Position numbers and translations under genes: made by a program. Positions 8,701-24,737 of a stretch of 64,000 bases of DNA are shown piece by piece (the first letter of the stretch is position 1; every line of letters starts with the position of its first letter). Source of the DNA: Sipunculus nudus (Eukaryota; Annelida; Sipuncula; Golfingiida; Sipunculidae); NCBI GenBank assembly GCA_026874595.1, contig CM049318.1:23934456-23998455 (forward strand), written 5' to 3'. Under the pieces are notes generated by a model. It searched no databases. It saw nothing but the letters and a program-made list of their open reading frames with translations, and was not told where the DNA came from.

Positions 8701-11175
8701 GTAATTGTTGATTACACAATTATTTTGTTTAGTGTTAAGATATTAACATATCTAATTAATGTATATTAGAAATAAAGGAACTGTTTCAGTACACAGTTTA
8801 CATTTCTTTTTAATTTGTGTCAACTTGTCTACGACAGTTTCAAAGTCACCGTGCTAACATTTCTTTTGATGCCGTCAGATTGTGGTAACACATCTGCTTA
8901 TTTTATTTACATAAAGTTAAAGAAGTGCAGTTGATAAGCGCAGGCTATCAGGTCACTCAGATACAAAAAATAGTTTGTTTAATCACCATGAAATAGTCAA
9001 TGAAGAAAGACGACACTTTGAGTAACACCGTGTGACTAACGTTACGGGGTTCACTGACAGCGAGACGAAGATATGTGTCCTCACGTCTGTTTAGTTTAAA
9101 TCTCTGTCAGTTGTAAATAGTAATGCGTTAGATAAAGACGCAAAGGTGATCGTTTAGAGAAATAGTTTAATTAAGCTTCATAAGCAGATCGCTCGGTCGG
9201 TTGGCGGCTATCCATATTCTGAATCAGTCCATACCAAGAAGACAAGAAAAACTACGCGTTCTCGACTAACGTAGTTCTGGAGTTTATTGATCTGTCATTG
9301 TGTGTTGAGTGGATGCAACGGATTATATTTATTTAAGATATTTTTCTTGTTAACTCCACCAATGAAGCAATATGCTTGGTTGGTAGCTTGGTTTGTCTTT
9401 TTGCGAATGTATTCAAGAAAGTTGTGAACGCATTTTGGTGACACTTTCAAGAACGTCAGGGAAACACCCAAAGAACAATTCATTGAACATTGGAGGTCAT
9501 TACCACAATATTTTCCTTAAACAATTCTTCATCACTGCGAGAAAGACATTGGTTTGTCCAGGTCTTCATACATATTGGTTGAAACGACCAAAGTCTACAT
9601 AGGAAATTTGTATAGGTGTGATGTATTCGGAACCGCCTTTGTTCGAGCCGACTGGTCTGACCGGTTATTCAAATGTCGAGTCGGTGATCAGTGAAATATT
9701 TTCCTAACTTGGATCAACGCATCTCCTGAGCTTAAGTACAACACACAAAATTTTGGTCAGGACTCTTGTAATATACCGGATCTGGTAATACGGAATATGA
9801 ATGTCAGCGGACGTATGCGGTCTCTGATTGCTTTCTTTCACGAGCATCTTTCCACCGGTAATTCACATGCTAACGCCAAAAATCTCAGTACAGTTAACCT
9901 TAATATACAATCTTAGACGTCTGCATATGTTGACAATAATTGAAGAATTATGGTATATATGTATCAGACAAAAGGAAAGACATGATTTAGTTCCATATAC
10001 CTCTGGCAAATGAGGAAGCATTTCCATTGGCGTTTTCTGCTAGTTCGCTATTTGATTTGTCATAACAATGGTTTTCGATATTCAGTTGTGATTTCTGGTC
10101 CTTAATGCTAGGGGAGCAAATTTGAACCTAACGTTGACCACTTGAATGTAGATGCCTTCACTTGCTTCTTTCTGTTTTTTTTCTCTCACTTGCCATTAGG
10201 ACCAAATTGAGAATTAATCTTCATTTACATATTTCATGATACGTGAGGCTTGTTACTGAAGCTGATTGGCCAAATATAGCGCATGGACTCACTAAAACGA
10301 CGGACAGCAAGAGAAGACGGGATCATTTACGAGGAATTTCCTTTCAGAGACGTCAGTTAAACACACCTGCGATAAAGAGCTGTAAAATATTAATTATTGA
10401 ATGTACAGGCAACTATCATCACTGGGAAACAATTAGCTTAATCTTTTATGATCTTTGGTTTAATTATGTTGCCAATATTTGGTTGTTGTTTAATAGAGCT
10501 ATAACCGGACAGACTTTCAATAGAACGTGTGAATTAAGTACCTGCAGGACTTAGGCCATAAGCTGCTAGAGAACAGTGGTGAAAGAACTGTTTTCAGGCT
10601 TTGTCTTCGTTGCAAGGACTCCGACTGTTTTATTTTCATCTTGCAGCCTTGCATCCGTCAAATCATTGTACAACGTAATTTACAATGTTTCTTAAATGTT
10701 CCTAGGATTTTTATTATATTTCATCACTGAGCAAAAGAGAACCATCACCAACATTTCTTACCTATATCTATCAATTCGTAGTTTGTAGTTTGTAAAAACA
10801 AGATCCTTTCCCATCCTTTCACCCTAACACAGGCTCATAGATTCAGTCTCTACGGAGAATCCTTTGCAGTACATAATGCATTGTATTTCCATTTTTATAC
10901 ACAACATTTTTCCAGGGGCAGGAGATATCCATCCTTAAGAAATAACTGCTCGTACATTTTTTTTCTCTTTTTCAGATGTTTCTTACACTTTCCTTGAGTT
11001 TCGATGGTGTTGTGGCCCCAGGGGGGTCCAGAGAAAACTACCCATGATATGGAGAGGCCTTGGGTAGCCGTATTTTGAAACTTCTCTAAATCAAACGGAG
11101 AGAAGCGAGACGAGCGCACACAAAAACTACATTGATAAATAGTTACTACTTTGCTCAGCGGAAGAAGCCGAGTTA
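8701..11175. other. No gene seen
   Basis: About 2.5 kb without a supported gene or repeat match. Short open frames exist (for example 10243-10554) but show no domain, no splice context and no codon character. Could be intron or spacer. Confidence 0.5.
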
Positions 11176-11179
11176 TTAG

Positions 11180-11500
11180 GGTCACCCAAACTGTATTTAT
11201 AAATGGACAGCGTATTAACTTTTTGCCTGAGGCCATGCATAAATGTCCCCTTGAGGTGTTTTGCACCGCCGCTACCAAAGAAGCACTGGGTATCTAATCC
11301 TGAGCCCGCTAGTAAGGGTTTGTCAAGAAATAGCAAAGCAGATTGCAGTGTCAGTTTTGACCGAATGGCTAAGTCTCCTTGGACGGCGTATGGTCCCGAT
11401 AAGGCATAGATTACCGCTAGGTGACACGGTTATTTACACGGGGATACCTAGAGAAAATGGGAGTTTTGAAGTACAGCCACAGCGGTAACTGGAAGTTAAG
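11180..11500 (-). pseudogene. Probable mitochondrial small-subunit rRNA insertion (NUMT), decayed
   Basis: The minus strand carries, in the right order, three landmarks of mitochondrial 12S rRNA. GTGTCACCTAGCGGTAATC (11409-11427) resembles the 530-loop GTGCCAGC-CGGTAA signature; about 110 nt later comes GGATTAGATACCC (11288-11300), the near-universal small-subunit motif; then GGCGGTGC followed by CACCTCAAGGGGAC (about 11242-11270), like the GGCGGTG helix near the 3' third. The gap between the last two is much shorter than normal, so a deletion is implied, and later 3' landmarks are not convincing. The likeliest explanation is an old nuclear copy of mtDNA. Outer limits are guesses. Confidence 0.5.
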
Positions 11501-12180
11501 CCGCCGTAGTTTATCATGTACCAAAATGGAAAGCTGACAGAGCGACTAATGTCTGAAAAAGGTTGAACGGAAACTAAAAATACAGTGATGTAACATGACT
11601 AGTGGCCCATTTGCCCCTTTGACATAAAAGAGATTATTGATATTTCAGATTGGAAGCATTTACTTTCAAAAACTGCATCAAAGGTCTCGATGAGGAATTT
11701 TTCGTCATATTTTTACAAACCCTTGCTGCTTACAAGAATTGTGTTACTTAAAACACACCTCACCAACGTTTAAACATGTTTATTCACTCTCAATGACACC
11801 ATTTTTTCTGAAAATAAATGTATTGTCGTATTTCTGTACCCTTATCAGATCCTGACCTGGCAGTACTATCGAATCTGCTCAAGGTGGCTGCTTACACACT
11901 AAAACTCGGATATCGCAAGTGGCATGATGGAAAAAAGGGTATACCGGTGGTAAAATGAAAATAGAAAAAAAAGGCTCAACGAAAGATCGTGCTTCCTTTT
12001 CATGAATATATCCTTTTGATTCCATGATAGATCAATGAAAATCGGTCAGGGTATATTTTATTGTGCAAGATATAACTCTGATTTGTGCAGTTCCCGTCAC
12101 AGATTGAATACCCTCATTGATGCAAATGAGTTAATACTGGCTTTAAAAAAGCCTATGTTTATATATATGTGTTATATAAA
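11501..12180. other. No gene seen
   Basis: Nothing recognised; AT-rich unique sequence up to the TA tract. Confidence 0.5.
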
Positions 12181-12182
12181 TG

Positions 12183-12187
<5 letters not shown>

Positions 12188-12254
<67 letters not shown>

Positions 12255-12301
12255 CATATTTAAAATATATATATATATATATATATAATATTTTATTCAT
12301 A

Positions 12302-12335
<34 letters not shown>
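12188..12335. repeat. Compound (TA)n microsatellite
   Basis: Three TA tracts (about 12189-12250, 12267-12286, 12307-12333) are separated by AT-rich linkers. The word AATATTTTATTCATA occurs after both the second and the third tract, so the cluster appears to have grown by local duplication. Confidence 0.95.
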
Positions 12336-12340
<5 letters not shown>

Positions 12341-13620
12341 TTTATTCATAATACCATTTTACAAAACTAGAGATAACCTGGAAGGTTTCATTTTAAAATT
12401 AACAGTGCTTCTGTCTCTGATGACATTGGTCCCTTAAATAACCGTTAATTTCCATTAAGGTGGAACTTAAAAGCCAAATTGTGTGCTGACATTTGCTTAA
12501 TTCTAAAATATCATTAACATATATATATATACACCGACATCGGTTGAGCTCGGTTAATTTGGTTTCTGGCGGTCTAATATGGCTTCCGAATACCCAAAGT
12601 AAGAGACGTAATTATGGGCATCGGTGTGTTATTGTAAGCGTTATACTGAGAATACATAGAGACGGTAATCTTTTCTTTATTCCTTATTAAACCATATCAA
12701 AGGATATAGAATATACGGAAGATTACGGTTGGTTGTATGGAACTTTTAATCATGTAATACGGCCCTAGTTTTAATATTTTTAATGATTCCTAATCGTGAT
12801 AATAGAATTTGATAATGATCATCCCGCTGTTTTGATCAGCAGATCTGATATCCAACTTAGTGATAATTAGAATTTCAGACTATGACTTGATATGGAATTA
12901 ATCAGCATAAACCAGTGTATTTATCTCAATAAACGTCTTGAAAGTGTGCAGGCAGATAGGTTTTCACTTACAATGGACATGAAATCCCAAGAGTAATGGA
13001 CGAAGTTCGGAGACATAATAAGCCTTTTATAAGTCTTTCTAGATTTTATACGCTTGTTCTCGGTAATAATGCTGGACATCAAATTACCATTAGAAAATGG
13101 GTTAATGAACATCAAATTACGATTAGAAATGCGAAATTAAACCGTGGCATTAATCAAAACTTTTTTTTATATTTGATACAAACCAGGTGCCACACATAGT
13201 GACCTTCTGCCGAATGTCAGAGGTGAATGAACTGAATCAGAGCAATGACGTCATGTTTCAACTGAACAGAGCCCAGATGGTTTTTCAAGGTTTATTAATA
13301 AAATATAATAAAAACATATAGTCCAAAGACTTGTCAAACTTGTAAGCTACCGTGGAAGCCCTTAATATAGTACTCCAGCGCTTAGAACAATAATTTATAT
13401 GCTACACTACACTCCTCTCACAGCGTGTTCCCTGAAGACAGCGTTCAGGTAAGATTTTATCTGCGGAATATAGTGAAAATCGCACGTGTATCGACAAAGT
13501 TAAGAGCGTAATGATTTATTTTCGACCACACCTAGCGCCATTTCAACCCTCTGGCATTAGAGAGTCTACAACCATTGAAATGGCTGTCAGAATGCCAAAC
13601 ATTCCACATCGAGAAACGCA
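12336..13620. other. No gene seen
   Basis: Nothing supported. A short direct repeat (CATCAAATTAC then ATTAGAAAT/ATTAGAAAA) occurs near 13077-13130. Confidence 0.5.
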
Positions 13621-13624
13621 CGTT

Positions 13625-14060
13625 AAGGCACTTTTAGGATGCAAATATATTTGTCATTTTTGACAACGCCTCACGGCCTATGCTGTCACTTCCTATACTT
13701 TCTAACAACACCTACCGTTAACGAGAACAAATTTCTTTTAAATTCGGCATAATGATAAATTTCTCTGCATGTTTGTTGAATATCTGACCGCATGGATACA
13801 AGGATTGCTCGCTCGGGTTACTGGGAAAGAGCCAACTTGTACACGATACAGGAAATATCTTGTTACCATGGAGACGGATTTTCAGTTTAATTTATGAGTT
13901 CACATGTATCCTTTTTAGTTAATGCATCATTCGTAGCCTGATGTTAAAATTATGGGTTGTTAACCACGATAAAAAAGACGGAAGCCCACTGCAATGCACT
14001 CCTCCGTATTGCTTCTATCATAACCCAAGTTAGGCTTACAAACCCAATATGAATGCTTAC
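13625..14060 (-). repeat. Dispersed repeat family K, copy 2
   Basis: The reverse complement aligns with copy 1 (1090-1515). It shares ATGCGGTCAGATATTCAACA, TAGGTGTTGTTAGAAAGTAT, a TATCGTGGTTAACAACCCAT block, and GTAAGCCTAACTTGGGTTAT near the other end. It also shares GGTAACAAG and GTGTACAAGTT-like words with copy 3 at 25.8 kb. Class unknown. Confidence 0.7.
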
Positions 14061-14064
14061 TGAG

Positions 14065-14370
14065 TAGTGTATTCACGGCTAGACCACACCCAAAGTTTCA
14101 AATTATATCTTGTGACTTGTGGAAAAAATATAATACTGCAATGCGGCTCCAGTACTCTATTCAGGAATACAATCCAATATAAGATTATGACTTTACATAT
14201 TATTTTTGGCAGCTGTAACGAGTGAGAAAATCCGTTTTTCGGTGGATGCAAACCAGCGTATTAAAAATCTAGATCCATTTTGTGTCTTTCATGTCAGTTC
14301 AAGGTTAAGTCCTCAGAACTAGAATCTGCGAAGCGTATCTGTTAGTAACTGGTATATTTTTTTTAAGAAT
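14065..14370. other. No gene seen
   Basis: Unremarkable sequence between a repeat copy and an AAT tract. Confidence 0.5.
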
Positions 14371-14371
14371 A

Positions 14372-14512
14372 TGTAATAATTATAATAATAATAATTATAA
14401 TAATAATAATAATAAAATGATATTAATGTTAATATTTATTATAATAATAAAATATAATAATAATAATAATATTAATTATAATAATACTAATAATAAATAT
14501 TATTATAAATAG
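14372..14512. repeat. (AAT)n-type low-complexity tract
   Basis: Imperfect ATA/AAT/TTA trinucleotide repeats, nearly pure A+T for 140 bp, with interruptions; degenerate microsatellite. Confidence 0.9.
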
Positions 14513-18045
<3,533 letters not shown>

Positions 18046-18049
18046 ACTA

Positions 18050-18570
18050 AAACGGAATTTTTGTTGCTGCTCGATCCAATCTGATCAAGTTAAGCCGGTT
18101 TCCAATCTCTCGATTATTCTGCAGGCCGATTTTTTTCTCCTGCCTATTTCGCGTGCACATTCCGGATTTTTCCGACCATTGTGGTAACTTCTGTTTCGTC
18201 CAAAAAAATCGCCCAAAAATCGTAGGTGGAAGGCCAGCTTTATACTTGTCGTATCCGTGCAATGACTTGATCGGGACATTTGATTTATGCACACCAGTTG
18301 CTTTCGCTTCACTATCATTGAGCCAAAAGACATGGGTAATCTTTAAGTCAACCTTCTATTTACCAATTTTTTGTTTTGGTCGACCGATTTTTTCTTATCG
18401 TCCGAAAAAAAATCTGCAATTAATTTTGAAATCTCGCCCTGCCGACGCATGCGTGCACATCACCAGATTCTTTCGCCCATTTTGGTTACTTGGTGTCAGT
18501 AATAGAAGGAGAGGTAGGAGGAAAATTCGGCAGAATTGTTTTTGTCGATTCGCTCGTGCTCATTAAATCA
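18050..18570. other. CCGATTTTTT-rich segment with internal similarity
   Basis: Two sub-blocks resemble each other: one with GCCGATTTTTTTCTCCTGCC, then GCGTGCACAT and TTTCCGACCATTGTGG (about 18122-18186), the other with GACCGATTTTTTCTTATCGT, then GCGTGCACATCACC and CCCATTTTGGTTAC (about 18380-18490). A 137-codon frame spans 18153-18566 but has no known domain and covers both sub-blocks. I think it is a repeat of unknown type rather than a gene. Confidence 0.35.
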
Positions 18571-18782
18571 TTGTTACTACTGATATTTCGACTTAATTTC
18601 AATCAGTGTTGTCTATGATAGAAGACAAATGTATGTTAAAAATGGAATTTATGGTAACGAAACAAGTTGTATAATGTGATTTATTGTTCATGTCTATGCT
18701 TGTCTATTGATTTTCATGTGTGTGCTCTTTATATATGTATGTATGTACATTCGTTTGCAATAAAAAACTATTATTGGTCGAG

Positions 18783-19124
18783 TTAACCGCCTCCATTTAT
18801 TAATGCTTGCTTTAACTATGTAGTATATACTTTACACATACCGGATATATAACGGAGTTCCATTTTGGTTTCGGACTACGTGACATAGGCTTTTACCCTG
18901 TGTACAGCATTTTCGGGTCCTGGGTGTGTTCTTCTCAATTGCTGGGTAATAACAACGAGGAACCCCCGAAAGGCGCACTTGTTTTATGAGTGAAACACGA
19001 CTGTTGGGCACAGTCTCTTGGTGGGTCCGACCGTGAAAAATTTCACCACCTCAGCTAAGATTCGAACTCACGATCTCCCGGCTTTGAGTCTGTAGTCTAC
19101 CCGTGAGCCACAGAAGCCGGTCTA
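18783..19124 (-). mobile_element. tRNA-derived SINE family E, copy 1
   Basis: On the minus strand the element starts with a tRNA-like head: GGCTTCTGTGGCTCACGGGT (A-box region), then about 30 nt later CGTGAGTTCGAATCTTAGC (B box, GTTCGAATC type). The body contains TTTCGGGGGTTCCTCG-like and CCCAGCAATTGAGAA-like blocks shared with the other five copies, and the 3' end reads CATTAATAAATGGAGGCGG. It is RNA polymerase III-type, non-coding, and would depend on a LINE in trans. Slightly shorter than copy 6. Confidence 0.85.
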
Positions 19125-21220
19125 TGTATATTCTATGATCATTTTGGAATTGCTAAATTGACAAGATTACGAACTTTCAGATAAATGTCTGGATTACTTA
19201 TTGAATATAAGTAATTTCTAAGAATTTAAATGTTGGCTATGTATTTCTACTGATACTAAATATTTTACGTGATTTTTTGTTAATTAAACGAAAATGCAAC
19301 AATAACTAGGAAAATCATTAAATACATCAGCTTTCACAAACAAAAGAGCAATATCAAATACAGCATATGTAAAATTACACATGAATACGTTTGTCATACA
19401 TCAACAATGCAATACCCTTTCATATTTACATAATATGTATAATGATATTTAAATGTAGAAACAGTTAAAGAATTTTTGCAAGGCTGTTGAGAATTTTTAA
19501 AATACAGATAAAATCTTTAATGGCCAGGTTGCAACTTTAAACTCATGTATTATAGAGACAGGCATTACATAATTGTGATATCTGTATATAAAGGACAAAT
19601 GGTATACAGAACTCTGGTATTTCATAATTAAAGAAGATGGTTGTTGTATATCAAACGTCAAAGTTAAATTTTGATAATCTGAAGCAATAATTTCGAAAAA
19701 GTGGTCTCCACAAAAATTATCATTGTTAGAATACTTAGGAGCTCTCACTCTACTATGTTTCTTGCTTTTGTCCCAAAGAATTTACTTTATACAGGCCTGG
19801 AAACTTAAAAGTTTTAGCAAACATGCAAAAAAGACAACATCATGTGTATAGAAAACCAACTCTTACCTATTCTATGAAAGCACAGAATCAAAGTGACTTT
19901 CAGCCAGAGGTCTGTGACTGAGGCTGAGGGGACTCAAGTTACTTTTTCCGTGATTAGTTTTAATTTTATTTGGAACGGTCCAATTTTTAACATTATACAA
20001 GAGTGGGATTTTTTTGTGCACATAAAGTCATTCTTAATGAATCTCTGGTCTCCATATTTCTGTTTTTTTTTTGTAAGCCGCAGAGAGTTTTAATAAATGA
20101 TCGATTAGTTTGATGCCGACATTTAATGGAATCAGATTTTCACTATCCATGCAGGCCATGCTTAGTATTTTTCATTTGTTAAGAATCAAATCTTTTTAAT
20201 ATACATACTGAGTTTGTAACATATAAAATGTCTAGATCGTCAACACTAGACATAAGTCTGAGGCTTGCCAAGATGTAAAGTTAGCTCTGCAAAGAGCATG
20301 ATTCCGGCTTCTTCCCGGCCGATACGAGACCAATCCTAACTAAAACAATCTGCAGATAGATTCGTGTTATGGGACTTTCATCGGATCGGAGCATCTTTGT
20401 ATTCCGTGAAATTATCAAACCCTGACTGTTTCATTTTTCGCAGCAACTTCAAAAGGATTCATGTGCCCCCAGTATTAATCAGTACTGATCAGTATGCGAA
20501 TGTAGTACTCTTAAAATGCACATTATGAAAAATCTCCAGTTTTCTTTTGATGTGTCCTACCAAAATAAAAAGATCCAAAAGATACCCGTGCATATTCGCG
20601 AAGAGCTTTAGACAATAAGCAATAGGATTTCCGTTCTGTCATTCTGAACTAGTTCATGTTGCATTTGTTTTAGAAATATTGAGAAAGATAATATATACAT
20701 TGAGACTGCGTCAGCACGTCCAATATATTTTTCCATTGTATTTACACCATCATATTTACAATATAAAGACCCAACAGTTAGTAACCAGAGAGGTTTTAAG
20801 ACAATTCAAGTCCACATTTTAATCAATTTAATAAATATTTATTGTCAACTTTTAAACCCTATAATTTATCGTTTCCGCCTGGTCTCGCTTTAAACTAATC
20901 GATTCTCAAATTATCTTTTCAAGAGACAAGCATTAATTGAAAATTAGATTCATTGCATTAGCTGAGTTATCATTTTTCATGCTTTTAATTTCATTTTAAT
21001 AAATCCCGTTAGACATCTAAATGGTGTGTTGGATTTGCGTGCTGAAGGATTATTTTTTCATGATGAGCTCGGGAATTGGCAAAGTAGACTCTAAACTTAT
21101 CCTAGCAGGTATTTAAAGATGCTTGAAAGACTAAATTGACCGGTCTACGTAAATATCATTTTCCGTAATTATTAACTAATTAAATTAGGTAAACCTGTCT
21201 TGTAAGCAAAAAAATAAAAA
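19125..21220. other. No gene seen
   Basis: About 2.1 kb of AT-rich sequence. A small palindrome (TACTGATCAGTA) occurs near 20483. No repeat copy or coding stretch supported. Confidence 0.5.
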
Positions 21221-21221
21221 C

Positions 21222-21484
21222 TTATGGTTCTCAGGCACTTTTTCTCAGAATTCATTGTGGATGGGTGGTTTCTTATTTTGACCTTTTTTTGTATGTTTCG
21301 ATAAAATGTCATAGAAAAGCATGGAAATAACAGTCTTTTTTGCTTAACAGGTAAATCCACTTCATAACAAAGGAAAATCGTATCAAAATTGTATTATTTT
21401 ATCTTCTTGAATGATGAAAATCTAAATAAAAATGTTTGATGCGGGGAGTTTAAATTGACGCGGGCGGTGCCTGAGAACCAAACC
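21222..21484. mobile_element. MITE family F, copy 2
   Basis: TTATGGTTCTCAGGCAC on the left and GTGCCTGAGAACCAAACC on the right are the mutated TIR of this family. The interior matches the copies at 7002 and 48910 (GTATGTTTCGATAAAATGTCAT, GATGCGGGGAG before the right end) with a few small deletions. No ORF. Confidence 0.85.
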
Positions 21485-22407
21485 TTTTATTTATTTTTTT
21501 TTTTTTGCAATCTGCAATCTGTTAAATAGCCAGAACATGCACGCTTGAGCGAGCTAGACAGTCGGGAGGGTTGTCTCCGCCCAATAGGCCCACCATCCTC
21601 TCATGTAATACGAACAGTATTTGTACAAAAATATTCATTCTATTTAATCATCTTTAAATAGTGTACATACGTTGTACCTAAACGTCCTAAAAACTATTGC
21701 CTCGGTCTATTTAATCTTAAATCGACATATAACATGACATTGCATCTTTCTATCTGGAATACCCCTCAAAGGAGAACTCCATTTATTGTGACAGGTGCAA
21801 ATCGCTGCAATTAGAAAATAAGTATAATGGCCTTTATAACTAAGGATAGGTTCTCATTCTGAAGGCGGCTACATTAACAGCCTACAACCCCGCTATAAAC
21901 ACCGCTAAATGAACTAGCACTTTGAAACACATTTTACATATACTTGATGTTTATACCGATTAAAAAAACATAAGGTTGTTTTTTAATTTCAGGACCTGAA
22001 CCTTATAAAAAAATGTATAACGTTCCAAATGAAGACTGTAAAAGTGACATTTATAATAACCTGACAAATAGTTATGTAATCACTTTTTTTGTTTTAACGT
22101 TTTGTTAGTTATGTTTTGTTGCATGTTTTGTTCTTATGTCACATTTTGCATGTTTCATGGCATGTTCCATAAGTTTAGACTGTTATATGTACATCTTTTG
22201 TGATATATTTTCCATATAAAAAAGATGTGGGCGTAATTGGCGTTTTTACATTGCACACACGAAAATCCCCCAAATAGAAGTCGACAGACGCTTAATTGCA
22301 AGATAGGCATAAAGTGGTACAAATTTATATTTATCCCTTCCACACCTGCTGCATTTGACTTAAGATTATTGGTTGAAATGCAAGACGTAGCAGACATTTT
22401 CCCTTCC

Positions 22408-22410
<3 letters not shown>
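21485..22410. other. No gene seen
   Basis: Nothing supported apart from a T run after the MITE. Confidence 0.5.
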
Positions 22411-22452
<42 letters not shown>

Positions 22453-22635
22453 TGGGCTTACTCCAATGAGATTATCTAAATTTATATTCTAAAGCAAGGA
22501 AAGATGGAGTTTTAATATTTACGTGTATGGTAGCCATATTTTGTTATTTAAACATCCACATTCAAACATTACACCGACATCATCCTACCAGTCTCACACC
22601 TCTGCCTCCCTATTTGTTTCTTTCTCTCCGTCCTC

Positions 22636-22677
<42 letters not shown>

Positions 22678-22681
22678 TCTC
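22411..22681. repeat. Two (TC)n microsatellites
   Basis: CT/TC tracts occur at about 22411-22449 and 22639-22681. ORFs across them read SLSLSL and are artefacts. The polypyrimidine mirror symmetry could support triplex DNA. Confidence 0.95.
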
Positions 22682-22917
22682 GTTAGCCGGCTTCATGTCC
22701 GTTCGGCATGCTTACACTTGCTTGGATCAACTATGACTTTCATTCGGCAGTCGGAATGGCCGTTTGCAGACTTCATTTCTCGCTCACATGCCTTTGTAAA
22801 CCGCAGAATAGGCCGCCCGTCTGGACGGACCACCGCCATCTATAATACGACAGACAAGGCCCAGCCATCTCTCTGTGACAGTTAGGAAAACATGCTGTTT
22901 GATCTTTCCTCCTCCAG

Positions 22918-23035
22918 GACATCCCAGTTGGGAGATTGGACTTGCACGAAGGGAACTGTTCTGGCGACGGTCTTGATGATTGGAGGCTGTCTACAGCTAC
23001 GTGTTGTTTCAAGAGACGAAAGTATTCAACAACAT
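22918..23035 (+). CDS. Candidate exon (118 bp), unrecognised
   Basis: A strong acceptor (gatctttcctcctccag, ending 22917) is followed by an open frame of 39 codons beginning DIPVGRLDLHEG and containing GDGLDDWRLS. A weak donor (CAT|gtaaaa) follows at 23036. G+C is raised relative to the flanks. No domain can be named, and no partner exon is visible. Chance remains likely in 64 kb of sequence. Confidence 0.2.
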
Positions 23036-23062
23036 GTAAAAATTAAAACAAGACATCTGAAA

Positions 23063-23410
23063 TCTAACGGATAGAGCCCCCGCCATGTATGTGCGTGTGT
23101 GTATGTGTTTTTGCGGTGGGGGGAGGGGGAGCTCCTTATTAATGTTAATATTTACTTATTCGGCCCATATTCCCAGGTACATTAAGCGAATTGGGGCATA
23201 AGTGACTGTACACTTGTGAATATTCATTTATGACGATCCTGAATCCGGATCATTTTCTTGATTCACACAAACATCAACTGGACTCTTCATTGACGAAATG
23301 CTCTAAAAATTTAATGATGTTGTTTTCATGATTGTTCGAGTTGTGTTGTAAACATACACATATACTAAAACGCACAGACACACACAGGCACACAAACACA
23401 CACGAACAGG
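23063..23410 (+). repeat. Dispersed repeat family D, copy 1
   Basis: It shares with five other copies the core TTATTCGGCCCATATT, CCAGGTACATT, AAGTGACTGTACA, TTGTGAATATTCAT and CTGAATCCGGATCA, then a (CA)-rich 3' part (ACACACAGGCACAC). The G-rich tract near 23115-23130 sits where other copies have pure poly-G. No ORF. Class unknown. Confidence 0.75.
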
Positions 23411-23785
23411 CATCAACGCATATTCGTCTTGAGACGACAATAATTGTAGAATGGCTCAGAGGTATATAGTTAATCTTTAACTGACCAAAACCAACAGAGG
23501 TGGAATCGTGGTGATCATTAAAGATACTGCTCCTCCGCCAATGGAAATTTTCACAAAAGGAGTTCCTTGCAAAATGCTATATTTTTTTTTTATATAATCC
23601 TCCGTTTTACAAACAGAGTCAGGTAATGCTGATTTCAGACACATTGCATTCCGATTTTACATAAGTGATATAATAATATTATAATAAAATGTAAATGAAA
23701 ATCTAAGATTTGTCTCTTTCTTTAAATTGTTAAATAAGAGAATTTTTGTAAAGAATAAAACATATTATATAGCATGGTTATAAAA
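23411..23785. other. No gene seen
   Basis: Spacer between two family D copies; includes an AT-rich tract at 23660-23700. Confidence 0.5.
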
Positions 23786-24020
23786 TAGAAATCTGCATTG
23801 TAAGGAATGCAAGCCTCAGCCATGTTGGGCCGGGGGGGGGGCTATCTTTGGATGCATATTCGACTCACATTGCCAGGTTCATTCGTGATTAAGTGACTGT
23901 ACAATTATACATACAAATATGACGTCCCTGAATCCGGATCATGTGCCGGATCCACACCAGATAATTTTCCCAATCAGGAAATACTTATGTTCCCTGAGTC
24001 GTCACATTTCATTCTGCATA
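23786..24020 (+). repeat. Dispersed repeat family D, copy 2
   Basis: Begins with the family's 5' end (TAGAAATCTGCATTGTAAGG, then AATGCAAGCCTC), runs through a 10-G tract at about 23832-23841, and has AAGTGACTGTACA and CTGAATCCGGATCATG. It lacks the CA-rich 3' part and is therefore 3'-truncated or divergent. Confidence 0.75.
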
Positions 24021-24735
24021 TAAACGCCTCATCAGACACGAGATGAAAATCAGCTCAAAACCATATAAAATTAATGGCTTATTTTCTTCTAATTATCTTG
24101 CATTGCGCATGGCTCATTGAACAGACTCTTTAGATATATTCTTCAGGCGGCTGGATGATGTTACCAGGATGATACAGTGTGGGACAAGTAGTATAATTCA
24201 CGTAAGGAGGTCGGATAACGTCTACAGGTTAATGGGTTCGGTCGTGAGTGGGCATCCCAGACAGAACCATTGAACAGAATGAAGGGACAGCCATGTTAAA
24301 AACCATATCCGACAAATAATCGACAAGTACGTGTCCATGAACATGGCGTGACCTACTTCTATCACTGAAATCACTGAATCACGTCCAGTTTCCTAAATCG
24401 TATGCAATTTAAGACTATACAGCGTTTAAACGCAGTCTCAGCTGGCCAATTGAGACATTTCTATAAGACCTGGACGACCTTCCGTGTGGCCATGCCGTTT
24501 ACGGCAAGTCTACAATTTCTTTCAGCAACTGCTTTACGATATGAGGTAATCCCAAGTCTGCTTGTATTACAATACAAAATAGTCTTTATTCACAGCATTT
24601 GGACTACCGGGCTCTCTTTTTTTTCATTTATTTATATTTTCCCCGTGAAACCACATGAACTTAATGATTATCTATTAAATCACTTTACAAATGGCATTTA
24701 CAAAGAGTAATGATGGTATTTTTTTTTAATTTTTA
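24021..24735. other. No gene seen
   Basis: An open frame at 24402-24710 (102 codons) has no recognised domain. Nothing else. Confidence 0.5.
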
Positions 24736-24737
24736 AA

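Noticed and set aside
12035-12370. 111-codon YIYI-rich ORF
   Set aside because: Frame through a compound TA microsatellite.
18153-18566. 137-codon ORF as a gene
   Set aside because: It overlaps two similar sub-blocks and another frame on the opposite strand, with no recognisable domain; better read as a repeat.
22523-22885. 120-codon ORF with SLSLSL tract
   Set aside because: Driven by the CT microsatellite; flanking parts show no domain.
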